64,000 nucleotides of DNA from Bacteroidia bacterium (GTDB lineage Bacteria; Bacteroidota; Bacteroidia; UKL13-3): the NCBI GenBank assembly GCA_023151275.1, contig JAKLJI010000001.1, positions 63,813 through 127,812 on the forward strand. Reading direction: 5' to 3'. A program made the position numbers and the translations under genes. The notes beneath the pieces were generated by a model. The model was not told where the DNA came from. It saw only the letters and a program-made list of their open reading frames with translations, and made no database searches. Shown here piece by piece: positions 45,329 through 53,925 of this stretch. Position 1 is the stretch's first letter; each line of letters opens with the position of its first letter.

Positions 45329-46348
45329 CTAGCTCCAGATTTTAGTGCCTTCTGTGCAATTGGTGCAGATATCGATTTCTTTCCTCGACTTTAGAATAGC
45401 CTGTCTAAATCCTTTGTAACGCTCATTGGTCCAAACCTTTTCAAAGGTTTCTGTACTTACGTCTCCAAAACGATGGGTTGCATCTTTGTCAAAGCAACAC
45501 GGAACAACCAATCCATCCCAAGTAATTACTGAGCCTTTCCAAAGGCGCCAACATTGGTTTAACAGCTTGTTCTTAATTTGATAGCCCTCTTCGGTTTTCT
45601 TGTAACGACTTAGTTCTTCGTTGGTTGGAATAAACTCATCCGAAGTTTGATAGTCGTAAATCTGAGCCGTTTTAATGCCAAGTTCATCAACACCTATCTC
45701 GCGTGCTAATCTTTTTATTTCCGGAATCTGATGCTCGTTGTGGCGAAAAGCAATAAACTGCCAAATAATATGCGGCGTTGTGCGCCCCAGTTTCTTTTTC
45801 CACTTCACAAGATTCTGGGTGCCTTCCATTACCTTTTCCAGGTTTCCTCCTATGCGGTATTTGCCATAGGTCTCCTGAGTGGTACCATCAATAGAAATAA
45901 TCAACCTATCCAAACCCGATTCGATGGTAGCTTTGGCCATTTCATCGGTGAAATAATGTGCATTGGAAGAGGTTGCAGTATAAATGTTTTTGGATGCGGC
46001 ATAGCGCACAAAATCAAGAAACTTTTTGTTCAAAAATGGCTCGCCCTGAAAATACAAAATCAGGTAAACCAGGTCCTCATGCACCTCGTCAATCACCTTT
46101 TTGTACAAGGGAAAATCCAACATGCCGGTATTGCGTGAAAACTCGCGCAAACCACTTGGACATTGCGGACAACGCAAGTTACAACTGGTAGTAGGTTCAA
46201 TTTCAAGGCTAAATGGCATACCCCAATGCAGGGGCTTTTTGGTAATTTTTGCCAATTGATAGCTGAGGTACAAACTAACCATATTGCTTACCCTGCGTCC
46301 AGTGAGCTTGGAAAGCATATTTTGTACATCGGTTAGATTGCGGTTCAT
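45329..46348 (-). CDS. Radical SAM / SPASM-domain protein
   Basis: The 339-residue protein has the radical SAM [4Fe-4S] motif CNLRCPQC (C-x3-C-x2-C) near residue 56, followed by a TIM-barrel core with ISIDGTTQETYGKYR. The C-terminal ~90 residues form a SPASM-type domain with further cysteines (LLNQCWRLWKGSVITW, VVPCCFDKD, IDICTNCTEGT). SPASM enzymes modify peptides or proteins or activate other enzymes. I saw no small precursor peptide gene nearby, so a ribosomal peptide pathway is not supported here; similar stand-alone proteins in Bacteroidota lie in cell-surface sugar loci. Start is the ATG at 46348. Substrate is unknown. Confidence 0.88.
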   Translation of the reverse strand: MNRNLTDVQNMLSKLTGRRVSNMVSLYLSYQLAKITKKPLHWGMPFSLEIEPTTSCNLRCPQCPSGLREFSRNTGMLDFPLYKKVIDEVHEDLVYLILYFQGEPFLNKKFLDFVRYAASKNIYTATSSNAHYFTDEMAKATIESGLDRLIISIDGTTQETYGKYRIGGNLEKVMEGTQNLVKWKKKLGRTTPHIIWQFIAFRHNEHQIPEIKRLAREIGVDELGIKTAQIYDYQTSDEFIPTNEELSRYKKTEEGYQIKNKLLNQCWRLWKGSVITWDGLVVPCCFDKDATHRFGDVSTETFEKVWTNERYKGFRQAILKSRKEIDICTNCTEGTKIWS

Positions 46349-46396
46349 GGCTGCAAGTATAGCTCAAACTTGATGTGAAACCCAGTCATAATGCAA

Positions 46397-47758
46397 TCAA
46401 CCAAACAAGAAATTGAGTAGTTCTTCAATTTTGCTTACCTCAACAATTTTAATTCCGGATTTAACCTCCTTCAACTTATTGTACTTTGACAGGTAAATGG
46501 TTTTGAAGCCCAATTTTTCGGCTTCTGAAATGCGTTGTTCAATCCGGGTAACAGCGCGAATCTCGCCACTGAGGCCCACCTCACCTACGAAACAAATTTC
46601 CTTGTCGATAGGCATACTTTCATAGCTGGAAACAATAGCTGCCACAATCCCCAAATCAATTCCGGGATCTTCAACCCGAAGTCCACCGGCAATGTTTACA
46701 AACACATCCTGCATGCCCATGCGCAAACCGCATTTTTTCTCCAGGATGGCCAATAACATATTGAGACGCTTGCTGTCGTAACCGTTTGAATTGCGTTGCG
46801 GAGTGCCATAAACAGCCTGACTAACGAGAGCCTGGGTTTCAATCAACAAAGGCCGCATCCCTTCTAATGATGCAGAAATGGAAATACCGCTTAAACTGTC
46901 TTCGCGCTGCGAAATAAGAATTTCAGAAGGATTACTCACCTCCCGTAAACCACCGGCTTGCATCTCATAAATCCCAATCTCATTGGTTGAGCCAAACCTA
47001 TTCTTTGTACTTCTGAGAATGCGGTACACGTGGTGTCTGTCGCCTTCAAACTGAAGCACTGTATCCACCATGTGTTCAAGTAATTTGGGTCCGGCCAGAT
47101 TTCCATCTTTGGTAATATGTCCAATCAAAAAAACCGGCGTTCCAGTTTCTTTGGCAAAGCGAATCAAATCGCCGGCAGTTTCACGAATTTGAGAAATTGA
47201 GCCGGGAGTGGAATCTATCAGCTCGCTTTGTAGGGTTTGAATGGAATCTGCAATAACCAAATCGGGTTGAAGTTGCTGCAAAGCCTTTCCAATTTGCTGG
47301 GTGCTGGTTTCGGTATAGAGATAACAATTGGGATTGGCAAAGGAGATGCGTTCAGCACGCATTTTTATTTGCGACTCACTTTCTTCTCCCGAAATGTAAA
47401 GCACCTTTCTGGAGTCGAACTGCAGCGCCAGCTGAAGCAGCAAGGTTGATTTACCAATTCCGGGTTCACCCCCAACCAATACCACAGAACCGGGTACCAA
47501 ACCACCTCCGAGCACCCTTGCCAGCTCGGCATCTTTTAATGGCAAACGGTATTCGGCACCTTTTTCAATTTCGGGAAGTGGAGTTGGCTGTGCTTTCTTT
47601 TGTTCTTTTTTCCAAGTGCTTTTGTAATCGGGTTTGTCTTTGTGAATGACTTCCTCTACATAAGTGTTCCATTCGTTGCAGGAAGGACATTTACCAATCC
47701 ATTTTGCTGAAGAAGCACCGCAATTTTTACAAAAAAAAGTGGTCTGCGTTTTTGCCAT
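46397..47758 (-). CDS. radA: DNA repair protein RadA
   Basis: RadA (Sms) is a hexameric ATPase that helps process recombination intermediates and branch migration. The 453-residue protein has an N-terminal C4 zinc finger (FFCKNCGASSAKWIGKCPSC), a RecA-like core with Walker A GEPGIGKSTLLLQLA, the RadA-specific KNRFGSTNEIG motif, and a C-terminal Lon-protease-like domain (GGLRVEDPGIDLGIVAAIVS). Start is the ATG at 47758. It is probably monocistronic, with a 71-bp gap to the next upstream gene. Identification is secure. Confidence 0.97.
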   Translation of the reverse strand: MAKTQTTFFCKNCGASSAKWIGKCPSCNEWNTYVEEVIHKDKPDYKSTWKKEQKKAQPTPLPEIEKGAEYRLPLKDAELARVLGGGLVPGSVVLVGGEPGIGKSTLLLQLALQFDSRKVLYISGEESESQIKMRAERISFANPNCYLYTETSTQQIGKALQQLQPDLVIADSIQTLQSELIDSTPGSISQIRETAGDLIRFAKETGTPVFLIGHITKDGNLAGPKLLEHMVDTVLQFEGDRHHVYRILRSTKNRFGSTNEIGIYEMQAGGLREVSNPSEILISQREDSLSGISISASLEGMRPLLIETQALVSQAVYGTPQRNSNGYDSKRLNMLLAILEKKCGLRMGMQDVFVNIAGGLRVEDPGIDLGIVAAIVSSYESMPIDKEICFVGEVGLSGEIRAVTRIEQRISEAEKLGFKTIYLSKYNKLKEVKSGIKIVEVSKIEELLNFLFG

Positions 47759-47829
47759 TGAGCGAAGGTAACCATTCCGGAGAATTGTTAATCAGAATGC
47801 ATCGAGCTTGAAATAATGAGACCTTATTC

Positions 47830-48285
47830 TCACGAAAACAATTTCGATAAATCAACCCCGAACAATTCCTTGAGTCCGAAAAGAGCCAGGGTCCATCCGC
47901 AGAGGGAAACAAACATAAACAACTTAATCCGCCACTTATTGGTTTCAATGCTTGCTGCCAAAATGGTTCCAACAGGCATGGTTAGCAACATGGGTGTTAA
48001 AAAAGCAACGCCATAGAGCTCGTATTCTTTGATAATTTTTACCACAATACGCTTGGTCTTGCTGAATTTTACCGGCTTATTCTTTCTGGGATAAAACCTG
48101 CGGTAAACAGCCACAACCATTGTCCACAAATAGAGGTAAAACAAAACACCCAGCATGCCACCGCCTACAACGGTAAACATCAATTCCAGGAAATTAAAAC
48201 CTGATGCCAATGCCAAGGTAAATCCAATTAAGTATTTGGTTGAACTCCATGCAGCAACCAAAATCATTTTCCAGATTAACTCCAT
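47830..48285 (-). CDS. Small integral membrane protein of unknown function
   Basis: The 151-residue protein has about four hydrophobic segments, for example MILVAAWSSTKYLIGFTLAL, FTVVGGGMLGVLFYLYLW, LYGVAFLTPMLLTMPVG and LFMFVSLCGWTLALFGL. A basic loop lies between the second and third (RRFYPRKNKPVKFSKTKR). The arrangement recalls the small multidrug export / DedA-like membrane families, but no motif settles this. It begins 2 bases after the murQ stop, so it is cotranscribed with murQ. A transport role in cell-wall recycling is possible but only by position. I do not recognise a characterised family. Confidence 0.6.
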   Translation of the reverse strand: MELIWKMILVAAWSSTKYLIGFTLALASGFNFLELMFTVVGGGMLGVLFYLYLWTMVVAVYRRFYPRKNKPVKFSKTKRIVVKIIKEYELYGVAFLTPMLLTMPVGTILAASIETNKWRIKLFMFVSLCGWTLALFGLKELFGVDLSKLFS

Positions 48286-48287
48286 AC

Positions 48288-49247
48288 TTAATCGGATTTC
48301 TTAGCGGCTTTGCGCTTTGATTTCTTGGCGGCTTTTAGTTTTGAATCTTCCTTCTTTAACTTGGATACCTTCTCTTTTTTAGCCTTCTTGGGTGCAGCAT
48401 CTTTGGAATTCTTGGCTTTTCGGCCTGGCACATCCTCTTCAAAATAGGATTGAATAGCCTGCCTCACATTTCCGTATTTCAACAAAAGCTCTTTGGCTTT
48501 GCTAAGGGTAATTTTCAATTCATCTTTTATCATTCGTGCACCTCGTTCTTCCAGTTTGCGATTGCTTAACTGCATGTCGACCATCTTATTGCCCTTAACC
48601 CGTCCCAGCTTAATCATAACCGAAGTGCTAATCATATTCAGCACCAGTTTTTGGGCAGTTCCGGCCTTCATGCGCGTACTGCCTGTTACAAATTCCGGGC
48701 CAACAACCACTTCAACCGGAAAATCTGACAATGCGGCTATTCTACTACCTGAGTTACACACCACACAGCCGGTTGGAATTCCAGCCTGACGAGCCATTTC
48801 TAAGGCACCGGCAACATAAGGTGTAGAGCCACTTGCCGCAATGCCAATCAGGAAATCTTTCTTTGAAATACGATGCTCCTTCAAATCAAGCCAGCCTTGA
48901 TTTTCATCGTCCTCGGCAAACTCTACCGCCTTGCGAATGGCCTTATCGCCACCTGCAATCAAGCCAATAACCAATCCTTGAGGAACGCCATAAGTGGGTG
49001 GACATTCACTGGCATCAACAATGCCCAAACGCCCGCTGGTACCGGCACCTATGTAAAACAAGCGACCGCCCTTTTTCATTTGCGCATACACCTTGTTCAC
49101 AAGCTTTTCGATAGCTGGAATTTGTGTGCTGATGAGTTGAGGAACGGTTTGATCCTCTTGGTTAATATTCTTTAAAAGCTCACCTGTACTCATTTTTTCC
49201 AGGTGATTGTAACGAGATTCTGATTCAGTACTTCTAATTTGAGCCAT
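48288..49247 (-). CDS. murQ: N-acetylmuramic acid 6-phosphate etherase MurQ with lysine-rich tail
   Basis: MurQ cleaves the lactyl ether of MurNAc-6-phosphate to GlcNAc-6-phosphate in peptidoglycan recycling. The 319-residue product starts at the ATG at 49247 (MAQIRSTESESRYNHLEKMS); an upstream in-frame ATG at 49268 is possible but overlaps the divergent gene's region. The SIS fold is complete: GAGTSGRLGIVDASECPPTYG with the catalytic Glu, and GPEFVTGSTRMKAGTAQK. The core ends around residue 270 and is followed by an unusual tail of ~47 residues, mostly Lys, Ala, Ser and Asp/Glu (for example KKAKKEKVSKLKKEDSK). Such a basic tail is not part of the usual enzyme. Identification of the core is firm. 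Confidence 0.93.
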   Translation of the reverse strand: MAQIRSTESESRYNHLEKMSTGELLKNINQEDQTVPQLISTQIPAIEKLVNKVYAQMKKGGRLFYIGAGTSGRLGIVDASECPPTYGVPQGLVIGLIAGGDKAIRKAVEFAEDDENQGWLDLKEHRISKKDFLIGIAASGSTPYVAGALEMARQAGIPTGCVVCNSGSRIAALSDFPVEVVVGPEFVTGSTRMKAGTAQKLVLNMISTSVMIKLGRVKGNKMVDMQLSNRKLEERGARMIKDELKITLSKAKELLLKYGNVRQAIQSYFEEDVPGRKAKNSKDAAPKKAKKEKVSKLKKEDSKLKAAKKSKRKAAKKSD

Positions 49248-49272
49248 GCGAAGGGAATGACAGCGCATGAAT

Positions 49273-49280
49273 TATATTTG
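49273..49280 (+). promoter_or_regulatory. Promoter box for the ctpA-like protease gene
   Basis: TATATTTG is a perfect TAnnTTTG box in the ~50-base gap between divergent murQ and the protease gene. It lies upstream of the ATG at 49297 and inside the frame of an alternative ATG at 49267, which argues for the later start. Confidence 0.6.
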
Positions 49281-49296
49281 CGCCTCAAGCAAAGTT

Positions 49297-50898
49297 ATGG
49301 TAAATCCTTCCAATAAATGGCAACCCCTTATTTATGCAGTATTGCTGGCAACCGGAATAAGCGTTGGAATGCTGTTAAGACCAAGCAGCAACGCCGGCAT
49401 TCAACTTGGAGCTGCTGAGGGGAAACTGAATGAACTCATCAAAATAATCAACCAATCCTATGTTGATTCGGTTGACTTCAAAGATTTGGAGCAAAAAACC
49501 ATTGATGAAATGCTTGCCAAGCTCGATCCCCACTCAGTTTATATACCTGCTGAGGACTTAAAACAAGCCAATGAACAATTGGAAGGTAATTTTGAAGGCA
49601 TTGGCGTTGAATTCAATATCATTAACGATACCATCATGGTGGTTGCAGCTTTGAACGGTGGGCCTGCACAAGAATTGGGAATTCTTCCCGGCGACCGCAT
49701 CATTCAAGTAGATTCAATAAAGGTTGCAGGAACCGGCATCACAACCGACCGTGTTTTCAAATTGCTGCGCGGCAAAGGAGGAACCGAGGTAAAAGTAATT
49801 ATTTACCGACCTGCCAGCAGAAGTAAACAGGAATACTCGATCGTTCGCGGCACCATTCCTATTTTTTCGGTGGACGCCTCCTTTATGTTGGATTCAAAAA
49901 CCGGTTATATCAAAATAAGCCGCTTCGCCGAAAAAACCCACGATGAGTTTTTGGAAGCTTTTGGGAAACTGGAGAAAGCAGGACTTGAAAATTTGGTTCT
50001 TGATTTGCGCGGCAATCCGGGCGGCTACCTTACCACCGCAACTCGCTTGCTGGATGAATTGTTAGCAGATAAAAAACTCATGGTTTATACCCAAGGCTTA
50101 AACAAAGCCCGGGCTGATTATTTTACCGAACGTAGGGGAGTGTTTGAAAAAGGCAAATTGGCTGTTTTGATTGATGAAGGTTCAGCATCGGCCAGTGAAA
50201 TTTTAAGTGGTGCCGTTCAGGATTGGGACCGTGGAATTATTGTAGGCCGGAGAAGTTTTGGGAAAGGTTTGGTTCAGGAACCTTTTGAGTTGAATGATGG
50301 CTCTGTGGTGCGATTAACCGTTGCGCGATATTACACCCCGAGTGAACGTTGCATACAAAAATCGTACAAGAACCTAGCCGATTACGAACACGATATATTA
50401 ACCCGATTTGAAAATGGTGAATTGGAAGATGAACACAAGGAAGCCATTTTTGATTCAACACCCTATTTCACCAAAGAAAAAGGCCGCGTAGTTTATGGCG
50501 GCGGCGGCATTTATCCGGATGTGTTTGTACCCTTGGACACCACTTTCTCCACCCGATTTTTAACCGAAGCAGTTTCAAAAGCCTTGCTTGGAAAGTTTGC
50601 TTATGATTACCTGGACAAGAACCGCGAACGCATTAAAAAACTGGGAGAGCTTGAGAATTATATCCGTGGATTTGCGTTGAGCGATGCCGACTACCAGCAA
50701 TTTGTTTCGGTTGCCATTGCACAGGGATGCAAAGCCCCAAGCGCAGATGAAAACAAGCGCTCCTCGGCATTTATTCGCTTGCAAATAAAAGCTTTAATTG
50801 CCCGCCAAATTTGGAGAGACAACGGCTATTACCAAGTTATGCAGTCACAAGACCGCGGCTTGAAAGCAGCTTTGGAAGCCCTGAACAAGGATAAATAA
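49297..50898 (+). CDS. S41-family C-terminal processing peptidase (CtpA-like)
   Basis: The ~533-residue protein has an N-terminal membrane anchor (LIYAVLLATGISVGMLL), so it acts in the periplasm. A PDZ domain lies at about residues 70-165 (GIGVEFNIINDTIMVV, LPGDRIIQVDSIKV), followed by the S41 protease fold. The catalytic Ser is in IDEGSASASEILSGAVQD and the catalytic Lys in GRRSFGKGLVQEPF. A ~130-residue C-terminal extension is typical of Bacteroidota S41 enzymes. Such tail-specific proteases trim or degrade periplasmic proteins, including cell-wall enzymes. Start chosen at the ATG at 49297 because a promoter box overlaps the earlier ATG. It is convergent with trmB. Confidence 0.93.
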   Translation: MVNPSNKWQPLIYAVLLATGISVGMLLRPSSNAGIQLGAAEGKLNELIKIINQSYVDSVDFKDLEQKTIDEMLAKLDPHSVYIPAEDLKQANEQLEGNFEGIGVEFNIINDTIMVVAALNGGPAQELGILPGDRIIQVDSIKVAGTGITTDRVFKLLRGKGGTEVKVIIYRPASRSKQEYSIVRGTIPIFSVDASFMLDSKTGYIKISRFAEKTHDEFLEAFGKLEKAGLENLVLDLRGNPGGYLTTATRLLDELLADKKLMVYTQGLNKARADYFTERRGVFEKGKLAVLIDEGSASASEILSGAVQDWDRGIIVGRRSFGKGLVQEPFELNDGSVVRLTVARYYTPSERCIQKSYKNLADYEHDILTRFENGELEDEHKEAIFDSTPYFTKEKGRVVYGGGGIYPDVFVPLDTTFSTRFLTEAVSKALLGKFAYDYLDKNRERIKKLGELENYIRGFALSDADYQQFVSVAIAQGCKAPSADENKRSSAFIRLQIKALIARQIWRDNGYYQVMQSQDRGLKAALEALNKDK

Positions 50899-50942
50899 GG
50901 CTGAAAACTCGGATGCGATAGTGAAGAAAATACCTGAGTTGC

Positions 50943-51659
50943 TTAAGATGTAGGAACAACTTCATCTTCCTGCTTTGAACCCACTTGAGGCGGTTCCACA
51001 TTCAGATTTAGCTCCGGTGGCAACTGAAAACTCAGGTACTTGATGGTACGGCCTTTGGCGTGAAAATACTTTTCAAAATGGGTACGAATGTCTTTTACAT
51101 AGCGATGCACGGTGCTTGATTCATACACATTGTATTCGAGCTCAAGAATAGGCACACCCAATGCTTTAAAGGATTCAACCGTAAAATTGAACAAGCCATC
51201 ATCATCGGTTTTAAAATGAAGAATGCCGTTGGGTTTTATCACCTGTTGGTACAAACGCAAAAAACGGATATGCGTCAGGCGGTGCTTTTCGTGGCGGTCT
51301 TTGGGGAAGGGATCGGGAAAGGTAATCCAGATTTCATCGGCTTCGGCAGGCGCAAAAATCTCGGGCAATTTCTCAATAATCATGCGTACAAATCCTACGT
51401 TTGTCCGGCCCAATTCCTGGGCAATTTTTGAACCTCTCCACATCCGATTGCTCTTGAGGTCGATTCCAATAAAATTCTTTCCAGGAAATTCACCTGATAA
51501 TTCAACCGTATATTCACCTTTTCCGCAACCCAATTCAAGAACCAAAGGATTGGAATTCTTAAACACATCAGATGCCCATTTTCCTTTCACTTCATAAGGA
51601 AAATCAAAACAGTTGGGGAAGGTTTTAAACTCAGCGAAACGTCTTAACTTATCTTTCAC
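50943..51659 (-). CDS. trmB: tRNA (guanine-N7)-methyltransferase
   Basis: TrmB makes m7G46 in the variable loop of tRNAs. The 238-residue product starts at a GTG at 51659. SAM-binding motif I is VLELGCGKGEYTVELSG, followed by NFIGIDLKSNRMWRGSK, and the family's catalytic signature is ITFPDPFPKDRHEKHR. An acidic, Glu/Pro-rich C-terminal tail of ~25 residues extends beyond the usual fold. It is the downstream gene of a minus-strand run with the antiporter (5-base gap) and the universal stress protein. Identification is firm. Confidence 0.95.
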   Translation of the reverse strand: MKDKLRRFAEFKTFPNCFDFPYEVKGKWASDVFKNSNPLVLELGCGKGEYTVELSGEFPGKNFIGIDLKSNRMWRGSKIAQELGRTNVGFVRMIIEKLPEIFAPAEADEIWITFPDPFPKDRHEKHRLTHIRFLRLYQQVIKPNGILHFKTDDDGLFNFTVESFKALGVPILELEYNVYESSTVHRYVKDIRTHFEKYFHAKGRTIKYLSFQLPPELNLNVEPPQVGSKQEDEVVPTS

Positions 51660-51664
51660 AGCAA

Positions 51665-52951
51665 TTAATCTTGAGATGGGGTTGAGTCTCCTGCAAGAGT
51701 AGAAAACAGCGGAACCGAATCAGGCTTTAACAAGAGCTGAAGCATAGGTCCGGCCATTACAGAAGTGAGTACCGCCATTATTACTATAGCAACAAACAAA
51801 GGTTCAGAAATAAGTTTGGCTTGAAGAGCAAGTGTTGCCAAAATAATTTCCATCGCACCGCGGGCATTCATGCCAAATCCAACAGCCAGGGCTTCTTTGG
51901 TTGATAATCCACCCCACAAAGCTCCAAGTCCGGCACCAAGCAATTTGCAAAACACAGCCAAAAATAAAACCAGCGTTACCATTACGATATCCAGGTTGGC
52001 TAGAAAATCAACTTTAAACCCAACCGAAATAAAAAACAAGGGCGCAAAAATATTGGTAACAAACTGGTGTACAATTTCCCGGGCTTTCTCAGTAACATGC
52101 ACCGAATCGCCAATGGCAATGCCCATAATGAATGCACCAAATATGGCATGAATACCTGCAAATTCAGTAAAGGCAGCGCCTAAAAACGCCATCCCCAGCG
52201 ATATGGACAAAAATCCACCCGGCCAGGAGAAATTTTTCTCAGCCCAAGGCAAAGACTTATTGATTAAAAAGCGACCCGCAGTAAGCATGCCAATAGCGTA
52301 TAGCAGCGTAAGTCCAAGGGTTTTTACAAAATCAACACCTCCCCCCGACTGGTCCATCATGCCAAGGACAACAGAAAATAGAATCCATCCCACCAAATCA
52401 TCAAACATGGCCGCAGCAATGATAATCATCCCTATTCGGGTACGAAAAAGCTTAAGGTCCATGAGTGTTCTGGCAATAACCGGCAATGCCGAAACCGCCA
52501 TGGCAGTGCCAATGAACAGACTAAATGGAATTAGGGTTGATTGATTGGTATGCCCCAGGTACTGACCCATAAAATAGGCTGTTACAAAACCAAGCGCCAG
52601 TGGAATAATCAAACCAATTAAACTGGTTTTAAACGCCACTGAACCCGATTGCCGGATAACCGACAATTCAACCTCCATACCGGCCACAAAAAGCAACATG
52701 ATTACGGAGATGGTTGTCAAGCCATTCAACGCAATTCCAACATTTCCATGGCTTTCATAAAAATAGGAGGAAATCAGCGGAAAATACTTACCCAAAAGCG
52801 TTGGACCAAGCAATACGCCGGCAATGAGTTCGCCAACCACCAAGGGCATTTTAAATTTTCTAAAAAATTCACCCACCAATCTTGCAGCAATTAGCATTGC
52901 GCCAATGCACAGAATAAATTGAATGAGTTCGTGGTGGTTGAGTTTAGCCAC
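51665..52951 (-). CDS. Kef-type cation:proton antiporter (CPA2 family)
   Basis: The ~428-residue inner-membrane protein has about twelve hydrophobic helices of the CPA2 sodium/proton or potassium/proton exchanger fold. Family features include KMPLVVGELIAGVLLGPTLL near the N-terminus, AVSALPVIARTLMDLKLF and the paired acidic stretch in AAAMFDDLVGWILF that carries ion-binding Asp residues. There is no C-terminal TrkA-N domain. I place the start at the GTG at 52951, one base after the universal-stress gene's stop; a longer frame to 53020 would overlap that gene by 68 bases. It is cotranscribed with the universal stress gene and trmB. Ion specificity is unknown. Confidence 0.88.
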   Translation of the reverse strand: MAKLNHHELIQFILCIGAMLIAARLVGEFFRKFKMPLVVGELIAGVLLGPTLLGKYFPLISSYFYESHGNVGIALNGLTTISVIMLLFVAGMEVELSVIRQSGSVAFKTSLIGLIIPLALGFVTAYFMGQYLGHTNQSTLIPFSLFIGTAMAVSALPVIARTLMDLKLFRTRIGMIIIAAAMFDDLVGWILFSVVLGMMDQSGGGVDFVKTLGLTLLYAIGMLTAGRFLINKSLPWAEKNFSWPGGFLSISLGMAFLGAAFTEFAGIHAIFGAFIMGIAIGDSVHVTEKAREIVHQFVTNIFAPLFFISVGFKVDFLANLDIVMVTLVLFLAVFCKLLGAGLGALWGGLSTKEALAVGFGMNARGAMEIILATLALQAKLISEPLFVAIVIMAVLTSVMAGPMLQLLLKPDSVPLFSTLAGDSTPSQD

Positions 52952-52952
52952 T

Positions 52953-53819
52953 TTATACCGAATAATTGGGTTCCTGAACAATGAGCAAATTACAAGGCAA
53001 ATCAGCCAGGGCATATTCAATATCGTGCGGAAAAACCCGATCGATAATACCCATTTGTTTATCGGGAGAATTTAGCACCAACAAATCTGCCTTTTTTTCG
53101 CGGGCAAATTTAGTGATCACATATCCCGGTTTTCCTTCAATGCGCTCGGTATTGATAGTCAAACCAGAGCAGTCTTTGCAACTCAGAATATCCTCAAGCT
53201 TTTGATCTTCTTCCTGCAAAAATTTCTCTTTAATCTCTTCTGCTTCACTTTGCTTCAATTCCTCATGTCTGAGTAGGGCCATTTTACTCAGGTCAGTTTC
53301 CTGAATGATATCAAGTGCTTCCACCTGAAAAGCCCTGCCTACTGCTATGGCAGCTGCAATGGTAAAATCTGATTTGGGATGATCACTTCCTTCAACTACC
53401 AGGTGCTTGAATCCAGCGGGATGAATGCTAGGCTCTGTAAGCATGAGCATACTGCATTTCACTCTTCTGCTCAGTTTTCGAGAAACTCCACCTAAGAAGT
53501 ATTTCACAAGGCCCTCTTTTTCAAGAGCACCTGCAACCAACAAATCAATTTCCTCCCTTTGGCAAACCTGAAGGATAGTTTCTACCGGCTCACCCTCTTC
53601 CCAGATTATCCGGTTTTGAGGTAAATCCAATCCAAATCGGTGCAAAAGATGCTTTAGGTATTGTTCTTCTTGAAGACTTTTTTTTCCGACATGCACAAAG
53701 ACCATCTTAGATTCAAGACGATCCTGAAGCAATTTTGCCTCCGCGAGCAAGGCTTCGCAACGTGGCGAGAATGCTACGGCAACAGCAATTTTTCTAAACG
53801 GAATTTCCACATCAATCAT
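52953..53819 (-). CDS. Universal stress protein, tandem UspA-type
   Basis: The 288-residue cytoplasmic protein contains two UspA-like halves. The first has KIAVAVAFSPRCEALLAEA and LLVAGALEKEGLVKYFLGGVSRKL with the nucleotide-loop glycines. The second has HLVVEGSDHPKSD, LLVLNSPDKQMGIIDRVF and a closing ADLPCNLLIVQ. A pair of cysteines (CKDC) lies in the second half. Position directly upstream of a cation:proton antiporter, with a 1-base gap, suggests the two act together in pH or ion stress, since Usp domains often regulate CPA transporters; this is inference. Divergent from the E1 dehydrogenase gene. Confidence 0.9.
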   Translation of the reverse strand: MIDVEIPFRKIAVAVAFSPRCEALLAEAKLLQDRLESKMVFVHVGKKSLQEEQYLKHLLHRFGLDLPQNRIIWEEGEPVETILQVCQREEIDLLVAGALEKEGLVKYFLGGVSRKLSRRVKCSMLMLTEPSIHPAGFKHLVVEGSDHPKSDFTIAAAIAVGRAFQVEALDIIQETDLSKMALLRHEELKQSEAEEIKEKFLQEEDQKLEDILSCKDCSGLTINTERIEGKPGYVITKFAREKKADLLVLNSPDKQMGIIDRVFPHDIEYALADLPCNLLIVQEPNYSV

Positions 53820-53925
53820 GGCACAAACATAGGCATTTCGGGCATATTGATGAGGTCAGGATTTGGTAAGGTATGAAGTGTTTTTAGCGGATTGCAGGGA
53901 ATTGCCTAAACTTGCAGCGCTTTTT

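Noticed and set aside
45329-46348. Radical SAM/SPASM gene as part of a ribosomal peptide cluster
   Set aside because: No small precursor-like gene, transporter with peptidase domain or second modifying enzyme was found around it; the adjacent LysE gene is convergent, not in operon.
50899-50942. Terminator between the convergent protease and trmB genes
   Set aside because: Only a five-base AACTC/GAGTT pairing with a long loop is visible and there is no T run.
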